The notes under the pieces: generated by a model
Seen by the model: the letters and a program-made list of their open reading frames with translations, nothing else
The model's database searches: none
What the model was told of the DNA's origin: nothing
Origin: Theodoxus fluviatilis
Lineage: Eukaryota; Mollusca; Gastropoda; Cycloneritida; Neritidae
DNA length: 64,000 bases
Direction of reading: 5' to 3'
NCBI GenBank assembly: GCA_034096865.1
Contig: JAWQFJ010002801.1
Location: 59,347 to 123,346 of the forward strand
Made by a program: the position numbers and the translations under genes
In this document: in pieces, positions 32,052-45,228 of the stretch
Layout: each line of letters begins with the position of its first letter
Numbering within the stretch: position 1 is the stretch's first letter

Positions 32052-34440
32052 GGTCAAAAGTACGGAGGTGAGCAGAGAGCTGTTACATGAGTTCCTAAAA
32101 GTAAACTTTATGAAAACTTAACAGTTTTGCATGAATATGGTAGGATTTGTCATGAGAATCAACTACACAACACATAAATTTAAGATGATGCTTTGTTTGG
32201 TTGCATTTTTGAAAAAAGATTTTAAGTCTGTTCACAACATTAACACCGTCACACATTTCAAACACACACTGTATAAACTTTAAAAAGTGGAAATCTTTAT
32301 TATTACATCTTGAGAACTCACCACATGAGTCAAAACTGTCATACACATTACAAATTTGAACTGAAAACTAGTAAACAAAGACTTTAGAAAAGATAATAAC
32401 GAGTCTGTTCACAACATAACGCCACAACACAATTCCTCATTGAAAGTCATGCTTTAAGCATTAAATATGTCAATTTTAGTATTAAACAGTTTTTAGATGT
32501 ATTCTAAATGTAACAAACACATATTTAAAGAAAAGCAATTGCATTGGGAATGTATATATCATTAGATACATACTTCAGTCTTTCGACCATTTTAAATGGT
32601 TACATTTTTTCCATTTAAGCACATCTGTTGGACCAATGTACTTATTCTCACAGTCCAAGTTTAGCAATGGACATCAGAAAACTTAAAAGTGAAGTCAGAA
32701 AATAAAAATAATTGAATATACTCTTTGTAAACCCCAAAAATTGAATTCTGATCAATGTCTGTTCACAACATTACACCGTTACAAACTTTTTTAAAATAAA
32801 AAGTGACAAATTTTAAATTCGGAATCAGGAACAATGTTTCAGAAGGTGCATAAGGAAGACAGCTACATTTTGCACTCCTTCCCATGCACACCATGCTCTT
32901 ATTACGTGCAGTAAAAAAAAAAGTGCGTGTTTGTTCATAACATAACACCATTTTGTTCACAACATAACACAAAACCAATTTTTAAAAGTGTGATGAAACA
33001 GTTCCTGATCACCAAAACATTCAATTTAACAAAACTGAATATTCTGTCAACATTGATGTATTCATTAAAACTTAAAATAGCCATTGAACATTTGTTGCTC
33101 TTGTAATGCACTTTAATGGTGTAATGTTATGAACTGGATGGTGTATTGTTATGAACTACATGAAAGATCTAGAAAAACAAAATTTTGGTTTGATTCTTGT
33201 ACAAGAATGTTTATAGTAATAATACATGTAGAATGAAATGGTGGTTTGGTTTAATTATTGTTTGGCCTTCTGTATATAGCTAGATAAGTTTGTTTGCAAC
33301 ATTACACACACAGATGTGTGCGTAATGTTGTGAACAGAGTGTGTTTTTCTAAAAATGTGCCTAAATGGAATCTTGAGAGTGTGTCTGTGTTCAACAATGT
33401 AGAACTTAACCAGAAGGTTTTAATTCTTTATCCCCACCAAGTTTTAAAGTTGATTTTTGTGGTTTTTGGATGTTCACAACAGTAACACCATTCTTAATTC
33501 CACTTGCCATTGTTTTCCTCACTAAAAGTACATGCAGAGTGTGATTTCAGTCCTGACAAAAAGACCACAGCAAAGCTGAATAATCAATAGTCCTATATAC
33601 CAACAACTTGATAACATAATAATGCACACACCATCTGATTTTAGCTGTTTTCCCTCAAAATTGAGCACTTTGGTCTGTACACAACTAATAAGGCCCAGAA
33701 CTTGTTTTCATTTTATTCATAAAATATATCAAATATCTAGATTTTTGCAACACACAATTATTTTGCAGTTACACAATTGCAGGAAAATCCACTTCATGTA
33801 AAAAAAAAAACCAACATGTTTGATTTATTTGAAGATAAAGTTGCAAAATGTTAACACAATTTTTGTCTCGGTCGTTAAAATGTTGTTTTATCAAGTCAAA
33901 ACAAAAGTTTTCTGATTTTTAAAAAACTTAACCATGAAATACAACCATTGTAGCATGTAGTGACACTGAATGCATGGGGTAAGACAGAATCTTTGTGTGG
34001 AATTTTAACCTTTGAAGACGATGGTGCTAGTGTTACGCAAATGTTGTGAACAGACTTTATACATCAAAATTATTATTTTGGATTACAAATTTTATTTCTC
34101 AGCAAGTCTGTTGAAAAGAAGGTCTCCCAAAAACAACTTTGGCAGAAAATAATTATTAGGATTTACTTTTTGTGTGTGTAAAAAAGAGCTTGAAAATGAG
34201 CCTTTTGGAATGTGTAACACTTTCTCTGTTTCCCAAAACTCAATATTCCTAACACAAATGCAAATAACTCAACAACTATCAATTTTAGTGAGAAAAAAAT
34301 TATTTGCTAGCAACATTGTTCAATACTGAATAAGTCACAGCAAGTTTGAAGTCAGCATGTGTTGAAGTTTGAGTTTGTGAGGCAAAGTTTCACTGATGGG
34401 TATTGAAATTGACCCTCTGCTCACCTCTGTACTTTTGACC
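32052..34440. mobile_element. 2.39-kb TIR element with 4-bp ACAT target duplication and recurring internal motif
   Basis: The terminal inverted repeats are 26 bp with one mismatch; they begin GGTCAAAAGTAC and continue GAGGTGAGCAGAG after one base. The bases ACAT precede the left end (32,048-32,051) and follow the right end (34,441-34,444). The interior is AT-rich with no frame over about 85 codons. A motif close to TGTTCACAACATTACACC recurs about eleven times (near 32,228, 32,405, 32,759, 32,930, 32,953, 33,120, 33,141, 33,291, 33,318, 33,470, 34,035). It is mainly direct in the left part and includes inverted copies in the right part. It looks like a non-autonomous DNA transposon; superfamily unassigned. 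Confidence 0.7.
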
Positions 34441-34509
34441 ACATTTGAATATGTAATAAAGGCATTACTGCCTAATTCATTACCCTTGTAAAATAAAGTT
34501 CGTTCACTA

Positions 34510-34610
<101 letters not shown>

Positions 34611-34742
34611 TTTACTGATACCACAGCATGTTTGCAGTCGGGGTATGGTTTCATCGTGGTATTTGTTTAAAAGGTTAGAGGAGTTGTGTTGAAATTAGAG
34701 AAGCTTCTTGACTGATTCATATTGTCAATTAATTTTGTCTAG

Positions 34743-37179
34743 CGGCTGAAAGCGGCTGTCCACTACACTGCAGCAAGGATATGCAGAGAGGTGGAGGGGG
34801 AGTTGGATGTGACGGTCAGTCGACAGGTGATTGCCACCATATCAGAGACAGCATGGCGCCACGCACAGACAATGGCAGAAGACCTCGAGGCCTTTGCCAA
34901 GTAAGTTGTCTGCCAGTGACTGATGTGCTCATGTGACACCCCTCCATCTGCAGTGAAGGAGTCCCTTCAAGGCTGCCTCATGCCCTCTCCTGCATTTCCC
35001 TCTCCTGCATTTCCCTCTCCTGCATTTCCCTCTCCTGCATTTCCCTCTCCTGAGTCCTGCATTTCCCTCTCCTGCATTTCCCTCTCCTGCTGTCGCGCCC
35101 ACACCCACTGGGTGGGACCTTACCCTCTCATGCAGAGGAAGTCAGGAACTCAAAACAACTATTTAACCAATAAGAATTTAATTATACTTCAACAAACCCG
35201 CAAAATGAATGAAAGGAGGTGAAAATGATGGATGGCAATGATAAATGATTGATGACTCACACTTATGCAATCTAACAATGGAAAGATGAAACAATACTAC
35301 CCGCACATCCTAACCCAAACACATGTGAAAATACATTCCTCACAAATCACACAAAAACCCAACGGTTGGCCACGGACTGAGTCACAACAATACCCCACAG
35401 TCCCCCAAACCCCACAACAACAAAAACGGTTGCTCAACCAGCGGACTCTCTCACGCCGGGGCAACTTTCCCCACGACTGTCCAACGCCGTCACTTGCCCG
35501 TCCACACACCCCGACTGTCCAACACTGTCTCTCACGTCAGCACCAAACCACTACAGCCGACCCCCACTGTCTCATGGCTGCCCTCTGCGACAAACCGCAG
35601 AACAGGGAACGTTGGATGATGATGACGGCGATGAGGAGCGGCTGGCCCCTGGACGATGATGACGGCGATGTTTAACAGTGAAGACTCTGGCCGATGTCGA
35701 CCTCAAGGGGAAGCATCAAGTACCTTGGATGACGCAGGACGTGGACCATGTAAACGGAATAAAAACACCCAGGCATGGAAGAACCCGGCCCTTCCCCTGG
35801 TGACGATGTCTGGCGGTCTACACCGAACAAAGACAATGTGGTCTTTATCTATTCTGGGCTGGCAGAAGCCACGCCACACACTGGGGCAACAGAAGTCGCG
35901 CCACTCCAGGCTAAAACCTGTTCATTGGCACCCGCCGCTCGAAACGGTCTTGCCAAAAAATCCTTTTTCAAAAAACCCCAGGCGAACCCCAGTGACGTCG
36001 ACTCAAGCTTGTTTGATGACGTCACAATTTTCCCGAACCCAAAAGAGAGAAAAAACAGAGAAAAGAGGTGCGCTATCACGCTGCAACTACACAAGTACAT
36101 GAACGAGAACATTAACATTCAAAAACCGCAACCTGCTCGCGACACCTGCATTTCCCTCTCCTGAGTCCTGCATTTCCCTCTCCTGCATTTCCCTCTCCTG
36201 CATTTCCCTCTCCTGAGTCCTGCATTTCCCTCTCCTGCATTTCCCTCTCCTGAGTCCTGCATTTCCCTCTCCTGCATTTCCCTCTCCTGAGTCCTGCATT
36301 TCCCTCTCCTGCATTTCCCTCTCCTGAGTCCTGCATTTCCCTCTCCTGCATTTCCCTCTCCTGCATTTCCCTCTCCTGAGTCCTGCATTTCCCTCTCCTG
36401 CATTTCCCTCTCCTGAGTCCTGCATTTCCCTCTCCTGCATTTCCCTCTCCTGCATTTTCCTCTCCGGCATTTCCCTCTCCTGCATTTCCCTCTCCTGAGT
36501 CCTGCATTTCCCTCTCCTGCATTTCTCTCTCCTGCATTTCCCTCTCCTGCATTTCCCTCTCCTGCATTTCCCTCTCCTGCATTTCCCTCTCCTGCATTTC
36601 CCTCTCCTGCATTTCCCTCTCCTGCATTTCCCTCTCATGCATTTCCCTCTCCTGCATTTCTCTCTCCTGCATTTCCCTCTCCTGAGTCCTGCATTTCCCT
36701 CTCCTGCATTTCCCTCTCCGGCATTTCCCTCCATCCACTTCCTGTTGCTCATTAACTGTCCCTCCATTTTGCTGCCATCAACATTTTCTTTTTCCTTCAA
36801 TTGTGGTTCCTTTTGTTTTTTTGTTATCCCTACCCTGATTTAATTGTTTCATATCTCACTAAACACACATGCATGTACACACATACACACACATGTGCAC
36901 ATGCTCATACTTACACACATGCACACACCCACACACATGCTCACACACACATGCACACACACATGCACATGCACACATGTGCATACATACACACACACAT
37001 GCAAGAACACACACATGCGCACACACACACATCCATGAACACACACACACACATCCATGCACACACATACACACACACACACGTACGTATCCATGCACAC
37101 ACATACACACACAATCATGCACACACAACCATGCACACACACACACACACACTCTCACACTCACACACACATGCACACA

Positions 37180-37240
<61 letters not shown>

Positions 37241-37448
37241 GCACATACAAATATACACACACAATCATGCACACACACACATGCACACACACACACACAC
37301 ATGCACACACACACACACACACATGCGCACACACACACAATCACATACAAATACACACACACAAACACAATCATGTACACACACACACACACACAATCAC
37401 ATACACATACACACGCACACACGGTCACACATACGCTCACTCTTTCTC

Positions 37449-37504
<56 letters not shown>

Positions 37505-39947
37505 TCGTTTTCTGCAGGTGGCCTGTTTTGTAGATGTTAGTGTAACTCTTATCTCTGGTTGATATATGCAGGCATGCCAAGAGGACAACCATAACGCCAG
37601 ATGATGTCAAAATGCTGGTCCGAAAGAGTCCCACCCTGGTAAGCTGTCTTTGCAATTTGAGGACAAAAATGGCTGTATAGTGTACAAAAACCAGATGCAA
37701 GGTATATATTTTAAATGTAAGAAAGCACAGGCAATTTGGTAAAAAAATAAAAGGAAAAATTCATTTAACACAAATTTTATGTGAGGGATTTTTTTCCTTT
37801 TGTTGCCTAACTGTTAAGCACATGGTTGCATGGTAGTCAATAAATATCTATAAATAAATTAAATGACACTTCTTTCTCAGTTCTTGCGTTAACTATGATT
37901 TCAGCATAATAGCTCTTGAACCAAAACTGTCCTGTTACTGTTAGCATACATGTATCAGTTACAGACATGCTGACACAACAAACGAACAACAGCTGGAAGG
38001 AGAGGAAAACAAACCAAAAAACACACCAACACCCCCCAAAAAAAACACACAAAACAACAACAACAAAAAACAACAAAAAACCCCATAGTGAAGGGAAGTT
38101 AAACTGTTGCACATGATATGAAATTATGTGTATTTATTTCACAGTTCACAGTAATTTATTTCACCAAGTGACATCATTAAAAAAAACGAGCACGAGGAAA
38201 ACTAAGTGATGAAGGCTAAAAGAAACAAAACAAAAAGCCCAACGCATGCATCGCTTACACACCCTAACACGCCGTTTATACAAAAACATATGGACATTAC
38301 CCCATGTACCTCACTCACGCCACACACACAGCTGCACACAGACAAGAGATAAGACTGCACCTGAAACCAAAGGGTTAACTGGTAAATGGGGCAATATACA
38401 ATGAACAGTTAAAGTTACTGTTTAAGAACTGTTGACAAAAGAGGTACAAACTAAGAATAATACCCCCCCCCCCCCCCCCCCCCCTTATAAGTGACTGATG
38501 AATACATAAAGACAATAAATAATACATATGGACAGAGACACGTCTACTAGACGTACTCCCCCCCCCCCCCCCCCCCCTCTCCCACCCCCCATCACCACAT
38601 AAAAGGTATACAATAGAACAATACACAAACAGCCCTGCACAAGTGAAAGCTACAAGAAGACCAACTCTTCCCCCCCCCCCCCCCCCCCCCCCCACTACAC
38701 TCAGTAGCAGTCCATATGTCCCAGAGGAAGCGCCCTGTTCCTCATATTTTGGTATAATAAACATTCTGACTTGCATTATCTGCATACCTGACTTGTTTCA
38801 ATTAGGAGAAGCCATCATGACAAAATGCGTTTAAGATTATGTTTCAGTTGAGTGACACATATTTCAGTGAAAGCAATTCAATACCGCTTTTAATCGTCCA
38901 TTGCAGAGAATGTATATGTCAGCGAGAGGACCCCAAATCAACACACTGCATTGAAAATAAATATTGAATACAAGCTATTAGTATTACAATCTTAAAATCA
39001 AATATCTGTACCTTTAGTAGAATCACAGCTGCTGGTGATGAGGAATTGTGAAACTGCATTGTTCTCATCTTCAGCAGTAATAGTCTCTTGGTCTATCTGC
39101 TCAGCCTGGTGTAGAACTCGTGTAGTGGATGGGAGGGGTCCAGTAACATTCTGTTGGCTTTGCTAAGTACTTTGTGTCTGTACAGTTTTTCAAGTGTCCA
39201 CTGTTATTTTATAACACATAGATTTATGTTGACTTCCCCCTTTCAAATCATCTAATACTTATTTAACTTATAGACTAGAGCATGATAGTTTATTCAAATT
39301 TGACAACTAGGTTACAGTTGCACACATTTGTCAGAGGTTCAGTTTCTCTGATTGTGAGAGTTTGCCTGTACAATCATCCATTGTAGTTTGTATTTTCTTC
39401 TGAAGCAGTTCAGACAACTTTCACAAGTTTGTTAATCAATTTCTTACAACAGTTGCCAAAAAGAAAGAATTAATGCTGCCCGGAACCACCAACACAGAAC
39501 TGCACAAACTGTACAACACATGTTCTAGGAGTTATATCTCTTAGATTTATTCTGGGTAATGTCAAAACCTGTATCAAGCCCTAAACTGAAAGGAAAATCG
39601 AGAAGCTAAGAGTAAGACATATACATATATGTCTGCCATAGTTGAAATTGCAAGCCTGAGACATTTATAAACGTCTTTTGTTTGGAAAAGATTAGGCCTT
39701 GCCCCTGCCCCCCCTGATCTCTCCCCCCCCCCCCCCCCCCCCTCCCAGCCCTCCACCCCCGATCATTTCACCACTTCCTCTGATTGTGTGACTGCAGCAC
39801 CAGCACCTGAGCTCCCTGCAGGATGAGCTGGAGGCAGGAAAGGAGGAACCCAAGAAGCGCGGACGCAAGCCCAAAGCAGGCAGCAAGGAGAACAGGGAGG
39901 AGCCTGCTGCCAGCTCGGTGGTGGTGCATGATGAGGATGAGGATTGA
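34743..39947 (+). CDS. CENPS: CENP-S / MHF1 histone-fold protein, three exons (5' exon missing)
   Basis: CENP-S pairs with CENP-X as a histone-fold tetramer at kinetochores and with FANCM at damaged DNA. Exon a is 34,743-34,900 ([20 protein letters not shown], then [20 protein letters not shown], ending ..EDLEAFA). Exon b is 37,572-37,638 ([22 protein letters not shown]). Exon c is 39,798-39,947 ([35 protein letters not shown], ending HDEDED and TGA). Phases match at both junctions (GTAAGT and GTAAGC donors; CAG acceptors). The histone fold and the diagnostic AKRTTI..DDVK block are intact. Exon c adds a KKRGRKPK motif resembling an AT-hook and an acidic end. The initiator exon, about 15-20 residues in relatives, lies upstream of 34,743 and was not confidently found. 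The first visible intron holds a 15-bp minisatellite and a 1-kb insertion. Confidence 0.93.
34978..36735. repeat. 15-bp pyrimidine-rich minisatellite, split by a 1-kb insertion
   Basis: Units TGCATTTCCCTCTCC, with interspersed TGAGTCC variants, occupy 34,978-35,090 and 36,145-36,735. The two parts are one array interrupted by the element at 35,091-36,144. The array begins about 78 bases after the CENPS donor at 34,900. Unit length is a multiple of three, so long repetitive frames on the minus strand are artefacts. Confidence 0.92.
35091..36144. mobile_element. 1,054-bp TG..CA element (probable solo LTR) with 5-bp target duplication
   Basis: It begins TGTCGCGCCC and ends CTCGCGACA, giving a short inverted TGTCGCG/CGCGACA terminus. 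It is bracketed by CCTGC on both sides (35,086-35,090 and 36,145-36,149). TG..CA ends and a 5-bp duplication are typical of LTRs. There is no coding domain. The CCTGC also belongs to the host minisatellite unit, but its immediate recurrence after the element fits duplication on insertion. Confidence 0.6.
36863..37502. repeat. Long (CA)n-type cryptic repeat followed by (CT)n
   Basis: CACA-rich sequence with ATGCACACA interruptions runs to about 37,436 and is followed by a (CT)n tract at 37,449-37,502. It lies inside the CENPS intron, just before the exon b acceptor. His/Thr and Cys/Val repeat frames here are artefacts. Confidence 0.9.
38463..38695. repeat. Three poly(C) runs of about 20-24 bases
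   Basis: Homopolymer C runs occur at about 38,463-38,484, 38,559-38,577 and 38,671-38,692, with another at about 39,725-39,742 before the last CENPS exon. All are in the CENPS intron on the sense strand. Confidence 0.85.
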
Positions 39948-42395
39948 CAGATGTCATGCCATCCACTGTCAGTATGCTGATATGAGGCTTGGGCCTTCAC
40001 GCAGGTCTTGGGAAGCTCAGGGGCAAAGTGGCAAAACTTGCAAAAAGCAGACAAGTTGAAGACAAAGAGCTACTCCTCCAGTCCTTGCTTGAAGACACTG
40101 CAGCCATCATTCGGCCCCTATTAAATCTCCTTACTTAGCTCTTTGCAAACCCACTTCACCAGCCATCATATGAGCAACTCTTACTTGGACTTCCTGCCCT
40201 CTTTGGCACCCTTCTTCTTTACTTCCTCATTGTGTGTCCTTCATTGATAATATAACTGTAAGATCTGGAGTGAAGCAGTAAACACACGTAATATGTTGTG
40301 ATAAATCATTCACAAGGAGGTATGTCTCTATTGTGTTGTGTTCTTGATGTTGATTTTTCCATCAAAATTTGTTGCATGTAGTGAAGTATCCTGGGGTTGG
40401 ATAAAGATGAATGACAACCAGTTTGTTGTGGGTTGGGCTTCATTTTCTAGGATGGATTTAATGCGTCTGAAGACTCGGACACTGTCCTAGTGCCCCCCAG
40501 TCACCTCTTTGGCTACCTAGGGCCACCCCTGACTAAGCTACTGGAGTGGGCCCCATAAGTCCCGCGGCAAGGGGTTCCATCTGATCAGGGGACTTTAGAG
40601 GAGTTTTGCTGTGTATGACTTGTGTATGTCTTCAGTTGATAATCTTTGTCGTAAGATCTTGTTTTTGAATGCAGTAAGCACATGTAACACGTAGTGATAA
40701 AGTTGTAACACGTAGTGATAAAGTTGCTACACAAAGCTGTCTGCCTGACAGAATGGGTCCCTGATTATTTATAGATGGGGTCACAAGGGCGTGATCAAAC
40801 CTGTTCAGGGCACAGAATGTGGGAAATATGTATGATGAAGGTCCCTAACAACTTTTTAGGCCCAGTGGCTGATCTGTAGAGGCTCAAGACCATTTTTCTC
40901 AGTCTGTCTCCTCAAGATCTGGCATTTCTTTAGCTCTTCTCAACTTGCTGGTGATAATCTCCATTTCCCGTGTTTTGGTTGACTCCCAGTGGGATGGGGA
41001 CAAGAATAGACACACTTGTCTATGAGATTCATAGTAGGTAAAGAACAAAAGAAACTTTGACTTGACTCTCTTCCACACTAAACGCCTTGAATAATGTTCA
41101 TGGGCAATGGCTCTACAAAGGCTTATAGGCCATAAAACTATAGGGCATTTTATCCCTGATCTGTACAGCCACGTTTGATACTTTGTGCCTGATGAAGACT
41201 TTTTAGTGGAAAATTTGTGTCCACATCCATCTGTTTTTTAAAGCAACTTCCTACTGCCATAAGCTTGTTTGGTTTACTACATGTGGCATTGCCCCCAAGT
41301 TTCAGTGTGTCATAAAACCCCATACATTTATTCATTTATTTGTTCACTCATTCAATATGTAGTATGCAGGCATTGATGTCCAATATCCCTAATAACCCTG
41401 CCATTATTATGTCATGGCACATGTGTGTGATACAGTTGGTTGTGATAGTTTGCAAGCTGAGCTTGAGAGGTTACTTGTTGGTAGAAATGTTCAGAGCTGA
41501 AGGAAAGTTAGTATGTGCAACTGGGAAGCAGTAGCACTCAGAACTATATATGAGAGAGACAGAGCTGGAGAAAGAAATATGAACACAGACAAGCAGTGAC
41601 ACGAGGTGGGATGGGGTGGGTGGGTGTGGGATTACACCAGCCCTGGAAGAGAAGTAGTAAAATCCATCTGAAAACTTAAAACTTTGATTAAAGGATTTTT
41701 TTCTCTAAGAGGCAAATGCTTCTTGGAACATGTTTCAGTTAACTTGGATACCCACTACTAGTAAGTGTGAGGTGCTGGTTTGGGACATTCTGTAAACCCG
41801 AGTCAGTAGTATTGACTCTGGCACAGTTCGCAATGAATGTGTAATAGGTTTGACCCTTGGCATTACAGCCTTGCGCCCAAAATAGTTCGTTCTGATACTA
41901 TTTTTCTCTCCACTTTTTACAGAAATCATTCAGATGTAAAAACTTGGTTCCATTTCAACACAAACATTTTATTGTATCGAATAAACGCTTGTTTGTTGTC
42001 TCAACAAGAGTAAGTTAAGAGTTTTGTGCGAAATAGTCTTAGAACTACTATAACGGCGTAGGTCAGGGAGCACATCGGCTATCCCACAAGCCTCTCGTGT
42101 GACCTCCGCTTGCATAAATTGGCCAAAAACCTTCCATCACGTGATGTGAACTGTGCTAGAGATACTTTTGCCGGTAGGCGAAATCTCTAGTTTACTAGAA
42201 TGGGTTTGGGAGGCACAGGAACTTTGCCATGAAAATGCTGCATATTTAGGAAGGCCATAGGGAATATGGAACTTCTTATGCAGACGTAATGGAATACAGC
42301 ATGAAAGAGGTTCGACATTGAGGCAGTGATGCTATGAAAACCTCTTGAAGGGCAGTATTGGTTGTCGTGGTATCAGTAGACTTTTCTCCGTCTGA
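39948..42395. other. CENPS 3' region and intergenic; no further gene recognised
   Basis: Sequence after the CENPS stop probably includes its 3' UTR. GTAACACGTAGTGATAAAGTTG occurs as a short tandem duplication near 40,685-40,725 (the unit contains ACGTAGTGATAAAGTTG). A CTACAAAGGCTTATAGGCC phrase near 41,112 resembles the SINE-like tail at 42.5 kb. No coding features were recognised. Confidence 0.4.
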
Positions 42396-42409
42396 GCTTT
42401 CCCCTGTGG

Positions 42410-42608
42410 GTTTGAGGTAAGAATTGATCCACCGCGTCTCCCTACGCGATTCATAAGAGGCGAATAACTAGGGACCGTGACTTGATTTGCGTTTACTCTA
42501 AACTGTTCAAGTGATTTTCATGCTTGATGGCCTTACATAGCCTACAAAGGCTGATAGGCTGTAAAACTCCATCCATCCATCCATCCATCCATCCATCCAT
42601 CCATCCAT
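42410..42608 (+). mobile_element. SINE-like repeat with (CATC)n tail
   Basis: Shares GAGGCGAATAA, GTGACTTGATTTGCG, TTACTCTAAAC and GGCTGATAGGC, in order, with 46,640-46,782. Both copies end directly in (CATC)n. Two copies with the same tail show a retroposed family. Confidence 0.65.
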
Positions 42609-42827
42609 TGGTCTGAGCTTAGTTGTTCATACTAATGGCTGAAGAGCAAGTGGTATGGAACGGAACTATCATAATTGCTCATGTTGCCTTTGTTACTGTT
42701 GTTGCGCAGTCAATGTTAGAATGATCTTGAATGCAACATGGGTAGGACTGTAAATCTCCATGGCTAATTGAAACTGACGTTTTTCAGCAAGAGAAATGCA
42801 GTGTTGTTTCCATGATGTTTTTATTTT

Positions 42828-43646
42828 TGACTCACATGCGAAGCAAAAGTGAGTCTATGTACTGAGCCGTGTCGTCCGTCCGTCCGTCCGTCCGGGCGTA
42901 AAAAACTTAAACGTTGGATTTTTCTCGGAGACTATTAAGTCTATCAACACCAAATGTGGCATGATGGTGTATGATGACAAGGCCTCAAAAAACATACACA
43001 GTGACTTGACCTTGCTTCAAGGTCAAGGTCACAGGAGCCATAAATGTGGTCTCAAAAACAGTCATTTTTCACATTTTCCCAATTTTCTCCCACGTTATTG
43101 AGAATGGCGACCTTAGCTACAAGTGGTATATAGGTCAAAGCAAACCCTATCTTTTGATACCAGTTTGGTTGACCTTGCTTCAAGGTCAAGGTCACAGGAG
43201 CTCTTCAAAGTTGGATTGTATACATATTTTGAAGTGACCTTGACCCTGAACTATGGAAGATAACTGTTTCAAACTTAATAAGTATGTGGGGCACATGTTA
43301 TACTTTCATCATGAGACACATTTGTTCACATATCATCAAGGTCAAGGTCACTTTGACCCTTATGAAATGTGACCAAAATGGGGTAGTGAACCACTAAAAG
43401 TGACTATATCTCATGGTAGAAAGAGCCAATAAGCACCATTGTGCTTCCTATGTCTTGAATTAACAGCTTTGTGTTGCATGACCTTGGATGACCATGTATT
43501 TTGGTAGGAAAAATGTGTAAAGCATTTCTTTGTGTATGATGTCAGTGGTAGGTTTAGTTGTTTGACCTTGACCTAGAAGGTCACCTGAAGGTCAAGGTCA
43601 TGTCAAGGTCAAGCATGTGAGTCGTATGGGCTTTGCCCTTCTTGTT
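42828..43646 (+). mobile_element. AAGGTCA-rich dispersed element, copy C
   Basis: It runs from TGACTCACATGCGAAGCAAA to GGGCTTTGCCCTTCTTGTT, with a (CCGT)n-like run just inside the first end. It has a small internal deletion near 43,490 relative to its sisters. It is non-coding. Confidence 0.85.
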
Positions 43647-44387
43647 GTATTTATTTTAATGTGTTGTTTTCTTGTGAGAGTTTATCATCATGGAACATTT
43701 CATTATAGCTTCCCTTGCACCCTAACTTAACTTAATTAACACTGTATTTTGTACATGGTATTTGACAATACAAAGTTCAGTGATTGAGGGCAATGTTTCT
43801 GAAAATACAAAATGCTAAAGTCAGTTATTGAGAGCTCACTTGTAAGCCACATTTGATTTTATGTACTTGAATGATTATTCATTTATTTTTTATGAAGATA
43901 GGAAATTAGAAGAAAAAAACTAATTGCTATTAAGTTGCTATGACTATGCAGTTTTGAAAGGGATAGTTGATGATTTGTGTTCTGTTTTGTACATTTCATG
44001 GAACTTCTACCATTTACAAGTTGGAAGTATGTTGTGGGAATTAGATTGAAATACACAAAATAAACTAATTGAAATATGAGGAATGTGGATAGTGATGTTT
44101 TGTTGTGACTGTAATCATCCAGATTGTCAGCTAGAAAAACCTTTCATCACAGAATGAATGAACATGGAGCAATACAAGAGCTAAACAGCCCTCTCTGGTT
44201 AGCTCAACATTGCTAGGGGATTGAAAAATAACCTGTCAAGCTAAATGGAGTGTCGAGTTCACAGGAGGTCGAGGAAGTAAAGTTTTCACAACGTCCAATG
44301 TAATATTTGTGGATTACTTCTCTTGCAATCACAACTGCTGTGCATGACTGCTGTGCAGTGCGCATTATGCATGCTTTTAATCATTTT

Positions 44388-45228
44388 TGACTCACATGCG
44401 AAGCAAAAGTGAGTCTATGTACTCAGCCGTTTCGTCCGTCCGGGCGTCCGGGCGTCCGAAAACTTTAACGTAGGATTTTTCTCAGAGACTATTAAGTCTA
44501 TCAATACCAAATGTGGCATGATGGTGTATGATGACAAGGCCTCAAAAACATACATAGTGACTTGACCTTGCTTCAAGGTCAAGGTCGCAGGGGCCATAAA
44601 TGTTGCCTAAAAAACAGCCATTTTTCACATTTTCTCAATTTTCTCTGAAGTTTTTGAGATTGGATACCTGACCTATATATGGTATATAGGGCAAAGTAAG
44701 CCCTATCTTTTGATACCAGTTTGGTTGACCTTGCTTCAAGGTCAAGGTCACAGGAGCTCTTCAAATTTGGATTGTATACATATTTTGAAGCGACCTTGCC
44801 CCTGAACTATGGAAGATAACTGTTCCAAACTTCATAGCATTGTAGTACACATGTTATACTTTCATCATGAGACACATTTGTTCACATATCATCAATGTCA
44901 AGGTCACTTTGACCCTTATGAAATGTGACCAAAATGGGGTAGTGAACCACTAAAAGTGACTATATCTCATGGTAGAAAGTGCCAATAAGCACCATTGTGC
45001 TTTCTATGTCTTGAATTAACAGCTTTGTGTTGCATGACCTTGGATGACCTTGACCTTGGGTCAAGGTCACATGTATTTTGGTAGGAAAAATGTTAAAGCA
45101 TTTCTTAGTGTATGATGTCATTGCTAGGTTTAGTTGTTTGACCTTGACCTTGAGTGGCACCTGAAGGTCAAGGTCATGTAAAGGTCAAGGTCAATCATGT
45201 GAGTCGTATGGGCTTTGCCCTTCTTGTT
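44388..45228 (+). mobile_element. AAGGTCA-rich dispersed element, copy D
   Basis: It has the same termini and internal order as copy C and is about 840 bp. Its GTAGTACACATGTTATAC variant matches the internal block repeated in copy A rather than those of copies E and F, indicating subfamilies. Confidence 0.85.

Noticed and set aside
36087..36800. 237-residue charged repeat protein on the minus strand
   Set aside because: Read-through of a 15-bp minisatellite (REMQE-type pentapeptides) in the CENPS intron.
36801..37562. His/Thr-rich 253-residue and Cys/Val-rich 193-residue frames
   Set aside because: Translation of (CA)n-type simple sequence; no conserved domain.
43046..43237. 63-residue frame recurring at 43.0, 48.5 and 60.9 kb
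   Set aside because: Conservation follows the DNA of the dispersed AAGGTCA element. Other copies break the frame and the translation is low-information.
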